Assembly (NCBI RefSeq): GCF_009712475.1
Contig: NZ_VCJO01000004.1
Span: 333,863 to 397,862, forward strand
DNA length: 64,000 bases
DNA from: Micromonospora sp. CP22
Lineage (GTDB): Bacteria; Actinomycetota; Actinomycetes; Mycobacteriales; Micromonosporaceae
Direction: 5' to 3'
Shown: positions 32,250-40,336 of the stretch, one piece after another
Layout: each line of letters begins with the position of its first letter
Position numbering within the stretch: position 1 is the first letter of the stretch
Notes under the pieces: model-generated
What the model was told of the DNA's origin: nothing
The model's database searches: none
The model's input: only the letters and a program-made list of their open reading frames with translations
Program-made: the position numbers and the translations under genes

Positions 32250-33194
32250 GTGGACCTGGACGTCATCGCCACCCGTCTCGGCGTACCCGTCGAGGAGATC
32301 GAACGCGTACACCGACTCGCCGCTGACCACCCGTCGGCACCGGTGCCCGACAGAGCCGACGCGCCCGCGCTGCTCGACCGGCTCGCGGTACGCCCGGACG
32401 ACGCCGCCGAGATCATGGCCGGCTGGCCCGACCCCGACTCCACACTGTGGACCCCGGAGCTACGCTGGCTGCTCGACCGCTCGATCGCCCTGGTCCGCGC
32501 CGACCTCGGCGGGCACGAATGGCTGCCGCCCGGGCCGGCGCTGCCGCGCGAGCGGGGCCCCGCCTGGCGACACCTCTACGTGTACGCGTACCTGGCCCTC
32601 GTCGACGTGGTCCGGGACTACCACCGCGACCACGACATCCCCGACGCCGTCTCCTGGGCGACCCTCGCCGACCTGGGCCGCAACCTCGCGATCGACCGGC
32701 GGATGCGCCGTGAGGGCTGGCCGGTGATGCAGAGCTGGTTGACGCTGCACGCCCGGGGCAGCGTCTACGAGTTGGGGCGGCTCCAGCACCACCGGGGCGT
32801 CGACGCCGTCAGCCTGCACATCCCCGAGTCGGGACCGCTCACCCCGGCGGCGATCGACGCGTCACTGGACGAGGCGCGGGAGTTCTTCCCGCGCCACTTC
32901 CCCGACGAGCACTACACGGACTTCGCCTGCGGATCGTGGCTGCTCGACCCGCAGTTGCGGGAGTACCTGCCCGAGGACTCCAACATCGTGAAGTTCCAGC
33001 GCCGGTTCGAGTTGGCGCCCTACGAGGAGCCGGAAGGGCTGGACGCCGACACCGAGGTGCTGCGCTTCGTGTTCCGCAGCCTGACCACACCACTCGACGA
33101 GCTGCCGCGCGACACCGTCCTCCAGCGCGCGGTCATCGACCACCTCAAGGCCGGTCGGCACTGGCAGTGGCGCAGCGGCCGGTTCCCGATGTAG
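32250..33194 (+). CDS. GNAT-like acyltransferase domain protein
   Basis: 314 residues, soluble. An N-terminal helical region (about 1-120) precedes a GNAT_C-like acyltransferase half with the segments YLALVDVVRDYHRDHDIPD, VSLHIPESGPLT and the C-terminal YTDFACGSWLLDPQLREYL and NIVKFQRRFEL, which I associate with two-domain acyltransferases in actinomycetes. No acetyl-CoA P-loop of the standard GNAT type (RxxGxG) is obvious. The GTG start at 32250 is 7 nt from a TAGGGT box. It follows the exporter genes by 162 bp and may be unrelated to the peptide cluster. Substrate unknown. Confidence 0.65.
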   Translation: MDLDVIATRLGVPVEEIERVHRLAADHPSAPVPDRADAPALLDRLAVRPDDAAEIMAGWPDPDSTLWTPELRWLLDRSIALVRADLGGHEWLPPGPALPRERGPAWRHLYVYAYLALVDVVRDYHRDHDIPDAVSWATLADLGRNLAIDRRMRREGWPVMQSWLTLHARGSVYELGRLQHHRGVDAVSLHIPESGPLTPAAIDASLDEAREFFPRHFPDEHYTDFACGSWLLDPQLREYLPEDSNIVKFQRRFELAPYEEPEGLDADTEVLRFVFRSLTTPLDELPRDTVLQRAVIDHLKAGRHWQWRSGRFPM

Positions 33195-33220
33195 TCCCAA
33201 CGCCGTCCGGTCGGCACGGA

Positions 33221-33254
33221 CCGGGCGCGGACCCCGAGTGGGATCCGCGCCCGG
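33221..33254. terminator. Bidirectional terminator between acyltransferase and CE1 genes
   Basis: 11-nt arms CCGGGCGCGGA (33221-33231) and complement (33244-33254); inner bases can pair further. It lies between two convergent stop codons (33194 plus, 33267 minus). Confidence 0.75.
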
Positions 33255-33266
33255 ATGACGTACGAC

Positions 33267-34607
33267 TCAGCTGACGGTGCAGGCCGCGCCGTTGAGGGTG
33301 AACGCGGTGGGTTTCGCGGCGTTGCCGGTGTGGGTGGCCTGGAAGCCGATGTTGACCGACGCGTTCGCGGCGATGGTGCCGTTGTACGACGCGTTCTGCG
33401 CGGTCACCTGTCCGGAGGACGGTGAGTAGCTGGCGTTCCAGCCGCCGGTGATGGTCTGCCCGCTGGGCAGCGTGAAGACCAGCGACCAACCGTTGATGGT
33501 GGAGCCACCGGTGTTGGTGATGGTGATCTCCTCGGTCAGTCCGTTGTTCCAGGCGTTGACCGTGGCGGTGACCCGGCACGCCCCGCCACCGGGTGGCGGC
33601 GTCGTCGGGCCCGGCGGCGGAGTGGTGTTCGGCGGTGGTGTCGTGTTCGGCGGCGGGGTGGTGTTCGGCGGTGGCGTGGTGCCGCTACCGAACTGGGTGA
33701 AGAAGCGCCAGGTCTCGCCCGGCAGCCAGGTCCGGGAGCCGCTGTCACCGGGCGCGCCGTCCTGCGGTGCGGCGATGTGTCCCTCGTCGAACGCCGCCCA
33801 GACCACGGGGTAACCGGACGCGCATCCGGAGTAGGTGGTGCTGCGGTGGGTGAGGCTGCCCTGCGAGGGTTCCGGCGGGTTCTGCGCGGTGCATCCGTTG
33901 TTGCGGACGAACCGGTCCCGCAGCGACCGCCCGTTGGAGATGTTGAGGACACTGTCCCGGATGCCGTGCGCCCCGAAGTAGGCGACCGGCTGGTTGCCGC
34001 CGCTGCATCCGCTCAACTGCGCACCGCCGTAGACGGCGACCGCCCGGAAGACGTTCGGCCGGGCACAGGCGAGGGCGTAGCTCATCGCGCCGCCGTAGCT
34101 GAACCCGAGCGCGAAACGCTGTGTGGTCTCGACGCAGAGGTCGTTCTCGATCTGCCGCAGCATGTCGTCGACGAAGGTGACATCCTCGCCGCCGGAGTTC
34201 GCCCAGCCACTGTTGAGGCCCTGCGGCGCGACGAAGATGGTGCTGTTGTTCGACAGGGGCAGCAGTCCGTAGTAGGCCCAGGTGTCGCGCTGCACCGTCT
34301 GGCCGGTGGCCACGTCGGTCGCCGAGCCGTTGAGCCAGTGGAACCCGAACACCAGCCGGTACGGGTGGTTGTTGTTGTAGTTGTCCGGCACCCGCAGGAT
34401 GTAGCTGCGGTTCTTGCCGTTGCTCTGGATGGTGTGCGTACCGCTGCGCAAGGTGGGTGCCTTGCCGCAGCCGGCGGTCGCGGCCAGGATGCCGGACTGG
34501 GCGGCCGGCACGCTGCCGGGGTTCGCGGTGAGCACGGTGCCGGCGGCGGCCAACACCATCAGGGTCGAAAGCACGACCGGTCCGAAGATCGATCTACGCC
34601 TGGACAT
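33267..34607 (-). CDS. Secreted CE1-type feruloyl/acetyl-xylan esterase with CBM2
   Basis: 446 residues. Signal peptide (about 1-45), an alpha/beta-hydrolase of the feruloyl-esterase/PHB-depolymerase-like CE1 group (about 50-310), a PPPNTT-repeat linker and a CBM2 (about 345-446; ACRVTATVNAWNNGL). Nucleophile Ser is in FALGFSYGGAM (about 169). LVFGFHWLNGSA forms the oxyanion-hole region and the catalytic His is likely in AFDEGHIAAP. It would release ferulate or acetate esters from arabinoxylan. ATG at 34607 with GGAG 6 nt upstream. Converges with the acyltransferase gene and diverges from the S15 peptidase gene. Confidence 0.88.
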   Translation of the reverse strand: MSRRRSIFGPVVLSTLMVLAAAGTVLTANPGSVPAAQSGILAATAGCGKAPTLRSGTHTIQSNGKNRSYILRVPDNYNNNHPYRLVFGFHWLNGSATDVATGQTVQRDTWAYYGLLPLSNNSTIFVAPQGLNSGWANSGGEDVTFVDDMLRQIENDLCVETTQRFALGFSYGGAMSYALACARPNVFRAVAVYGGAQLSGCSGGNQPVAYFGAHGIRDSVLNISNGRSLRDRFVRNNGCTAQNPPEPSQGSLTHRSTTYSGCASGYPVVWAAFDEGHIAAPQDGAPGDSGSRTWLPGETWRFFTQFGSGTTPPPNTTPPPNTTPPPNTTPPPGPTTPPPGGGACRVTATVNAWNNGLTEEITITNTGGSTINGWSLVFTLPSGQTITGGWNASYSPSSGQVTAQNASYNGTIAANASVNIGFQATHTGNAAKPTAFTLNGAACTVS

Positions 34608-35059
34608 CGGGACTCCATTCCGCGCCCGCTGGGGACGCGCGGTGGTGCGGCACATCGCGGTGGTGGCGACGCCGGGAACGGCCGGCGCAACGCGCAGATG
34701 CGCCTGGATACGGTGCGGCACCGTCCCCGGGCTGTCAGGGTGGTGGGCGACCCAGGACGGCGGTCTCGACGTGTGCCATGGCTCCCGCGATGCGCCGTCA
34801 GCCGCCTGAGCTGTCGGCGTGACCGTCCCACACGGGCTCGCAGCGCACCGTCAACCGGCGTTGCACGCCTCGGCTCGCCTGGCCACCGGCCGGGCGGGGA
34901 CGTCGGAGCGTGCCCTTCGCTCCTGCCCCGCAACCTAACCTGTGATCGATAACATCGCAAGATGTAAATAAATGGATCACCACGGGCAACTCCGACCGGC
35001 ATAGCATGACTTCGATGGCCGCCTTCGTCCGGCGGTCCGGCCACCGAAGGGAGCCGCAC
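34608..35059. other. Divergent intergenic region, CE1 esterase / S15 peptidase
   Basis: 452 bp with no supported gene. An AT-rich patch at 34941-34980 has nested inverted repeats: GTGATC (34942-34947) with GATCAC (34975-34980), and ACATC (34952-34956) with GATGT (34961-34965). Just left of it, 34930-34942 is the exact reverse complement of CAGGTTAGGTTGC, the sequence found at 28633-28645. A TAGCAT (35002-35007) may be the peptidase gene's -10 box. Confidence 0.5.
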
Positions 35060-36934
35060 GTGCGTCGATCCCCCCACCTGCTGGCACTGATCGGCCTCGG
35101 GCTCTCCGGCGCGCTGACATTGAGCGCGGCTCCGGCGGCGGCACGGCCCACACCCACCGTCCCCGGCATCGTCGTCGTCGACGGCATGACCCAACCGGTC
35201 TTCTCGCTCGCCGACGCGATCGAGGAACGGGTGTACGTCGAGACCACTGTCGACACCGACGACGACGGCCGACCCGACCGGGTGGCGATCGACATCTCCC
35301 GGCCCCGGGAGACCGCCACCGAGGGATTCAAGGTGCCGGTCATCTTCGAGCACAGCCCGTACCGCAAGGACGTCTGGTACGACGTGCCGTACCCGAGCGT
35401 GCTGGTGGACGAGCTGCCGCAGAACGGGATCGATCACCGGGGGAACCGGCGGACGTCCGATCCGGCGGTGCAGCGGGCGGCGGCGAAGGCCAACCTGCCC
35501 GGCACGCTGGACGACTACTACGTGCCCCGGGGATACGCGGTCGTGCTCGGCCAGAGCATCGGCACCGGCGACTCCGACGGCTGCCCGACCAGCGGAGACC
35601 AGGCCGAGACGCTCGGCACCAAGGCGGTGATCGACTGGCTGAACGGCCGGGCGCAGGGGTACGACGCGGCCGGGACGCCGGTGACCGCCGACTGGACCAC
35701 CGGGGCGGTCGGCATGACCGGCGTCTCCTACAACGGCACCCTGCCCAACCAGGTGGCCGCCACCGGCGTCCCGGGACTGCGGACCATCGTGCCGGTGGCC
35801 GCCATCAGCAGCTGGTACGACTACTACCGCGCCAACGGTCTGGTGGTGGCGCCGGGGACGTACCAGGGTGAGGACACCGACGTGCTGGCCGGGTTCACCG
35901 CCGGTCAGACCCGGGCCGAGGGCCGCTGCGCCGCGGCGATCGCCGAGCTGACCAACCGGCAGGACCGGATCACCGGCGACTACTCCGCCTTCTGGCGCGA
36001 CCGGGACCACCTCGACGCCCGGAAGGTCCGGGCCAGCGTGCTCGTCGTGCACGGCCTCAACGACTGGAACGTGAAGACCGAGCACTTCGCCGGCTGGTGG
36101 GACGAGTTGACCCGGCACCGCGTTCCGCGCCGGATCTGGCTGCACCAGGGCGGGCACGGCGGTCCGGGCAACACCGCCTCGGTGACCCTGCCCGACGGCC
36201 GCACCTGGACCTGGAAGCAGACCGAGAACCGCTGGTTCGACCACTGGCTGTGGCAGGTGCCCAACGGGATCATGGACGAACCGACCGCAGTGGTGCAGCG
36301 CGAGGACAGCACCTACACCACGTACGCCAACTGGCCCGACCCGGGCAGCCGGGAGGTCGCGCTGCGGCTGGCCGCCACCGACGCCACCCCCGGCGTACTG
36401 ACCACCGGGAAGCCGCCGAGGAAACAGGTCGAGCAGCGCTTCGTCGACGAGGGTCGCACCATCCACCCGGACACGCTCATCGCCGCTCCGGACGCGACCA
36501 GCCCACACCGGCTGGCCTACCTCTCCCCCACGTTGGATCAGCAGGTCCGCATCTCCGGTCGCCCACAGGTGCGGCTCCGGCTGGCGATCGACAACAAGCC
36601 GGGCGCGAACCTCACCGCGTACCTGGTCGACTATGGCCCGCCCGGCTCGGACGCCGCGCCGACGGTGGTGACCCGGGGCTGGATGGACCCGCAGAACCGT
36701 CACAGCGCGTCGCGCACCGACCCGCTGCGCCAGGGCAAGCTGTACGACCTGCGGTGGACGCTGGAACCCAAGGACCACGTCTTCCCGGCGGGCCACCGGA
36801 TCGGCCTGGTGGTCTTCTCCACCGACCAGGAGTACACCCTGCTGCCGCTGGGCGGCACCCGACTGCGCGTCGCGCCGCAGCACAGCGAACTACGCCTACC
36901 GGTGGTCGGCGGACGGACCGCCCTCGGTTTCTGA
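35060..36934 (+). CDS. Secreted X-Pro dipeptidyl-peptidase / S15-family hydrolase
   Basis: 624 residues. Signal peptide (SPHLLALIGLGLSGALTLSAAPAAA), then the S15 alpha/beta-hydrolase with catalytic Ser in GMTGVSYNGTLP (about 225), Asp in VVHGLNDWNV and His in HQGGHGGPGN. A C-terminal jelly-roll domain (about 450-624) is typical of PepX and cocaine-esterase-like enzymes. It would release X-Pro dipeptides or hydrolyse esters outside the cell. The N-terminal half contains GTGDSDGCPTSGDQ, matching the GIGxSDG region of the family. GTG at 35060 with AAGGGAG 7 nt upstream; an earlier frame extension lacks such a site. The gene ends just before a bidirectional terminator. Confidence 0.9.
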   Translation: MRRSPHLLALIGLGLSGALTLSAAPAAARPTPTVPGIVVVDGMTQPVFSLADAIEERVYVETTVDTDDDGRPDRVAIDISRPRETATEGFKVPVIFEHSPYRKDVWYDVPYPSVLVDELPQNGIDHRGNRRTSDPAVQRAAAKANLPGTLDDYYVPRGYAVVLGQSIGTGDSDGCPTSGDQAETLGTKAVIDWLNGRAQGYDAAGTPVTADWTTGAVGMTGVSYNGTLPNQVAATGVPGLRTIVPVAAISSWYDYYRANGLVVAPGTYQGEDTDVLAGFTAGQTRAEGRCAAAIAELTNRQDRITGDYSAFWRDRDHLDARKVRASVLVVHGLNDWNVKTEHFAGWWDELTRHRVPRRIWLHQGGHGGPGNTASVTLPDGRTWTWKQTENRWFDHWLWQVPNGIMDEPTAVVQREDSTYTTYANWPDPGSREVALRLAATDATPGVLTTGKPPRKQVEQRFVDEGRTIHPDTLIAAPDATSPHRLAYLSPTLDQQVRISGRPQVRLRLAIDNKPGANLTAYLVDYGPPGSDAAPTVVTRGWMDPQNRHSASRTDPLRQGKLYDLRWTLEPKDHVFPAGHRIGLVVFSTDQEYTLLPLGGTRLRVAPQHSELRLPVVGGRTALGF

Positions 36935-36965
36935 CCCCAGCCGGTCGCGGGTGGTGCGTAGCCAT

Positions 36966-37008
36966 TCTTGGACAGTTGCCGTCAGCGCCTGACAGGAACT
37001 GTCCAAGA
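36966..37008. terminator. Bidirectional terminator between S15 and GNAT genes
   Basis: 12-bp outer stem TCTTGGACAGTT (36966-36977) / complement (36997-37008) and 5-bp inner stem GTCAG (36981-36985) / CTGAC (36989-36993), separated by a 3x3 internal loop. It stands between convergent stop codons at 36934 and 37011. Confidence 0.8.
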
Positions 37009-37010
37009 TT

Positions 37011-37568
37011 TCACATCCGCGCCGAGCGCTCGTGCCATTCGTGGGCGAGGATGGCGTAGGTGTAGCCGTCCACCCAGCCCAGCTCGGCGTGCCAGGAGTC
37101 CCCGACCCCGTGCTGCTCCCGGCGCATGCCGAGTTTCTCCAGGATCCGCACGGAGGCGAGGTTGTCGGCGAAACAACCAGCGGTGATCCTGCGAATACCC
37201 AGCTGGTCGAACGCGTGCGCCACCATCGCGGTGACCGCCTCTGTCGCATACCCACGCCCGCCGTACGCCGGATCGAAGACATAGCCGAGGAGCGCCTCCG
37301 TCCGCGGCGGCATACCGGGCTGGCCCATGCCGTCGACCACGTCGAACGAGACGGTGCCGATCACCGTGCCGTCGAGGGTCACAGCCACGCTGTGGTCGTT
37401 GGGATCATCGGCCGCGCGCCGCCACGACGCCCGGAAGCGCTCCGGGTCGACGTCGGTGCTGAGCAGCCAGTGCTTGACCTCCGGCAGGTTGCGGTACTCC
37501 AGGATCCGGTCGACGTCCGTGTCATCGACCGGACGAAGCACAAGGCGTTCGGTGACGAGGTGGGGCAT
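37011..37568 (-). CDS. RimJ/RimL-type GNAT N-acetyltransferase
   Basis: 185 residues, full-length for the family. Visible: TERLVLRPVDDTDVDRILEYR at the start, DPNDHSVAVTLDGTVIGTVSF, the acetyl-CoA pyrophosphate loop GYVFDPAYGGRGYATEAV (with GGRGYA) and LASVRILEKLGMRREQH. These proteins acetylate ribosomal proteins, small metabolites or antibiotics; the acceptor here is not predictable. Start ATG at 37568 lies next to a GAGG. Converges with the S15 gene and diverges from an unknown gene. Confidence 0.9.
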   Translation of the reverse strand: MPHLVTERLVLRPVDDTDVDRILEYRNLPEVKHWLLSTDVDPERFRASWRRAADDPNDHSVAVTLDGTVIGTVSFDVVDGMGQPGMPPRTEALLGYVFDPAYGGRGYATEAVTAMVAHAFDQLGIRRITAGCFADNLASVRILEKLGMRREQHGVGDSWHAELGWVDGYTYAILAHEWHERSARM

Positions 37569-37728
37569 CCTCGCATGATCGCAAGGCTGTCCAGGGAATT
37601 TCGCTCCATAGCCCAGGTCAAGGTCCGGAGGGCGGCCACGTGGCCAGCCCGGTGGGGGCGTCGGCGGCCGTGGCGCTCATCTCGATGAGCGGACGCTGCG
37701 AGGATGGCAGGCGCGAAATGACGGTGCG

Positions 37729-38742
37729 GTGCGCACAGTGGCTGTGGATGATGTCGGCGTGACCGAGACGGGCAACGGGTCTGCCGAGCAGCGCCTGTAC
37801 GACACTGTGGCGCGCTGGAACGTCGACCCCGGGTACGGCCCAGCGGACATGATCCATGCCGCCTGCCAGGCGCTGGTCGACGGGCTGGACTCGCCGATGT
37901 TGCGCGAACTCGCTGGTGCTTCGGCGCGGGATCCATCCTGCGACATCTCCGAACTCGTGACCGAGTCGCTCAAGGAACTCGGGATCCCCGCTCCGGGTAC
38001 TGTCCCCCCAGGCTTCGCCCCGGCGACCGGCGGAGGAGTCGCGCGCCGACCGGGCGTCGACTCGCTGCGTCTGGAGGTAGCGCCGACGCTCGAGGACGTA
38101 GGCGACGGATTCCAGGTGCAGGTCTACGTCAACGGTACGGAGATGACCTCGGCCGCAGCGGGACTCGGGATGGACCCGTACGAGATCTTTGTCCCCACCA
38201 ATCATCTGGTGGCCACCGCCGAGCCGCGCACCGTTCCGATCGCCCGCTGCTCATGTGGCGTGTATGGCTGTGGGTCCACGGACGTCACCATCACTCGGGA
38301 CGGAGAGCTGGTGCACTGGGACTGGTCGGGCGAGGCGCCCATGGCCCGCGGCGTCTCCTTCCCGGCCGTCGAGTACGACGTCGAGGTCGCCCGGGTGGCT
38401 GCGGATCATTCGTGGGAGACGGCAGATCGCACCGCCGGACGACTCGTCCTGACGGAACTGGACCGCGAACGGTTGCGCGCTCACGGCCTCGAAACCAGTT
38501 GGGTCGCCAACGACTACTGCGATGACGACGTGTTCCGGGTCGCCCTTCAGATCGACCGTGACTACCAGGTCTTCGTCGACACCCGGTGGCGTGGCCGTGG
38601 CCCCGAGGAGATGGCACGCGAGGTGTGCGCCACCTTGGCCCTTCCGCCCAGTGAGTGGCACGCCACCTGGCGCGCCATCAAGCCCGCCCTGACCAAGCCG
38701 CCGAAGATCGCGGGACGGTCCTGGCGACCGGCGCAGTTCTAA
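37729..38742 (+). CDS. Conserved hypothetical protein with a CxCxxxxC motif
   Basis: 337 residues, not recognised. The N-terminal part (about 15-110) is helical and acidic. The middle holds PRTVPIARCSCGVYGCGSTD, a Cys-Cys-Cys pattern that may bind metal, followed by GELVHWDW and VEYDVEVARVA; the end is basic (LTKPPKIAGRSWRPAQF). It has no signal peptide and no transmembrane segments. The GTG at 37729 is uncertain; another GTG at 37738 is in frame. Its stop (38742) overlaps the end of the convergent P-loop gene by 4 bases. Function unknown. Confidence 0.65.
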   Translation: MRTVAVDDVGVTETGNGSAEQRLYDTVARWNVDPGYGPADMIHAACQALVDGLDSPMLRELAGASARDPSCDISELVTESLKELGIPAPGTVPPGFAPATGGGVARRPGVDSLRLEVAPTLEDVGDGFQVQVYVNGTEMTSAAAGLGMDPYEIFVPTNHLVATAEPRTVPIARCSCGVYGCGSTDVTITRDGELVHWDWSGEAPMARGVSFPAVEYDVEVARVAADHSWETADRTAGRLVLTELDRERLRAHGLETSWVANDYCDDDVFRVALQIDRDYQVFVDTRWRGRGPEEMAREVCATLALPPSEWHATWRAIKPALTKPPKIAGRSWRPAQF

Positions 38743-39272
38743 CCGCCGGACAGGCCTGCCAGCCAGCGTTCCAACGCCTCGGGGGAGTCGAGCAACAGCA
38801 CCGGTGGTCCGGTCGGATCGGCGTGCCAGGCCCGCAGCCGACGTCGTTCCCGGCCGAACTCGGTCACGTGCCACACCACGACCGAGTCGGTGGACAGCAC
38901 GCTGCCCAGCGACTCACGGTTGCCGTTGCAGATCCGCTCACCCGTGGAAAGCCGGCGCAGCGTACGCCGCAGCAGCCACCGGAAGGACAGCCCGCGCGGG
39001 TAGTCCAGGCCGATGACCAGGTCCGCGCGGGCCAACGGCACATCGCGCCAACCGTGGTACGCCCCGTCGAGGATCCAGCGGTCCCGACGGCAGACGTCCT
39101 CGATCCGGCGGCGTTGCACCGGCACCGGCACCTCGACCCAGTTGGGTTCCCAGAGCATGTCGTCGACCGGGTACCAGGGCAACCCGAGTCGCTGGGACAG
39201 CCGCTGCGCCAGGGTGGACTTGCCGGAGCCGTGAACTCCGTAGATCAGGATGCGAGACAGCCTCTTGGTCAT
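38739..39272 (-). CDS. Small P-loop kinase-like protein (topology-modulation/AAA-kinase type)
   Basis: 177 residues. Walker A GVHGSGKSTLAQRLSQRLG (about 12-30) with an adenylate-kinase-like core: LPWYPVDDMLWEPNWVEV, a WILDGAYHGW segment resembling the Walker B/lid area, and RADLVIGLDYPRG. This is typical of the FlaR/topology-modulation-like family, annotated as putative nucleoside or small-molecule kinases. Cytosolic; substrate unknown. ATG at 39272; TAGGCT on the minus strand (39281-39286) lies 8 nt upstream, a leaderless pattern. Converges with and overlaps the preceding gene's stop. Confidence 0.75.
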   Translation of the reverse strand: MTKRLSRILIYGVHGSGKSTLAQRLSQRLGLPWYPVDDMLWEPNWVEVPVPVQRRRIEDVCRRDRWILDGAYHGWRDVPLARADLVIGLDYPRGLSFRWLLRRTLRRLSTGERICNGNRESLGSVLSTDSVVVWHVTEFGRERRRLRAWHADPTGPPVLLLDSPEALERWLAGLSGG

Positions 39273-39330
39273 CGGGCGGCAGCCTAGTGCGGTTCCGCCA
39301 TCGGCCCACCCGGGCGCCGGTGCACCGGGT

Positions 39331-39360
39331 CCGGGGCGGTCGGCTCATCGGCCGCCCCGG
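39331..39360 (-). terminator. Hairpin after the lipoprotein gene
   Basis: 9-bp arms CCGGGGCGG (39331-39339) and complement (39352-39360) with a 12-nt loop, 10 bp after the lipoprotein stop at 39371. Confidence 0.55.
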
Positions 39361-39370
39361 GACCGGCGTG

Positions 39371-40252
39371 TCAGCGGTTGGTGGTCAGGTCGCCGCAGTC
39401 GGTCTCGTCCGGCAGCAGCGGACGCAGCGTCACCGTCCACCGCTTGCCGTCGGACACCCACGGCGTGGCCGTATTCGCCGATGCCGCGGCGGTGAGCACC
39501 TGCTGCGCCTCGTCACCGGTCGCCGTGACACAACCCAACCCCGTACCCTCGGCGAGGTCGGCACCGGGCAGCGCCGGACCGGGCCAGGTCACCTCGGGCT
39601 GCTCCCCGGCGTCGGCGTTGGCGGCCCAGGGCTCGGCCACGGCCGCGACGGCGCTCGGCGCGTACGGCTGCTGGTCCGCCTGCGCGGCGGCCAGCGGGCC
39701 GGACTCGGCGGTCAGCGACTCGGCGAACTCGCGCAGCTTGTCCCGGCCCGCCCGCTGGTCGGCGGAGAGGCCGGTCGTCACGTCGCCGGACTCGGCGAGG
39801 GCGTACACCTCGAACTCCTCGGCCCCGTTGTCACCGAGCACGGTGAAGCGGGTGGAGGGTGCGTCGGATATCGGGGGCCTGCCCAGGTCGGCCCCGCTGC
39901 CCACCCCTGCGGCACGGGCCGCCTTGAGCAGCTCGTCGACCTCCGTGGCGCTGATCCTGCCCACCTGGAGGTTGGGCAGCGCCGGTCCCGGAAAGATCAG
40001 GTTGACCGGGCCCTGGGTGATCACACGGCCGTCGCCGTAGACGCTGATCATGGGCAGCCGGGTGGCGAGCATGGCCGGCGTGACGAAGCCGCCGGTGTGA
40101 TCCATCCGGAACACCACCGTATCGGCGGAGTAGGACCGTTCGGGCGAGTCCGCCTCTCCCGAACCGGCGCCACCGGCCTGCTGGGCGCAGGCCGCGGACG
40201 TCAGCAACAGCAAGGGGACGACCGCGAGCCGCCCGCTTCGACGAATCCTCAT
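39371..40252 (-). CDS. Putative lipoprotein of unknown function
   Basis: 293 residues. Signal sequence RRSGRLAVVPLLLLTSAACAQQ has a lipobox SAAC with Cys-22, so it is probably lipid-anchored on the outer face of the membrane. The mature protein is rich in Ala, Gly and Asp, with VYGDGRVITQGPVNLIFPGPALPNL and TEVDELLKAARAAGVG, a pattern found in uncharacterised actinomycete lipoproteins. Two late cysteines (GLGCVTATG, DETDCGDL) could form a disulfide. ATG at 40252 is preferred; an upstream start at 40288 lacks a good site. It follows the CopC-like gene by 84 bp and may be in its operon. Confidence 0.75.
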   Translation of the reverse strand: MRIRRSGRLAVVPLLLLTSAACAQQAGGAGSGEADSPERSYSADTVVFRMDHTGGFVTPAMLATRLPMISVYGDGRVITQGPVNLIFPGPALPNLQVGRISATEVDELLKAARAAGVGSGADLGRPPISDAPSTRFTVLGDNGAEEFEVYALAESGDVTTGLSADQRAGRDKLREFAESLTAESGPLAAAQADQQPYAPSAVAAVAEPWAANADAGEQPEVTWPGPALPGADLAEGTGLGCVTATGDEAQQVLTAAASANTATPWVSDGKRWTVTLRPLLPDETDCGDLTTNR

Positions 40253-40336
40253 GCCGATCCGACGTTGGCCGTCGCCGATCGGTTGCATCCGAACAGCACC
40301 GGGACCGGTGCCCGGTCACGACGGTGGACGAGGAGG

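Noticed and set aside
36934..37010. Inverted repeat around 36966-37008 as a mobile-element end
   Set aside because: Its position between convergent stop codons and stem-loop symmetry fit a terminator better; no target duplication seen.
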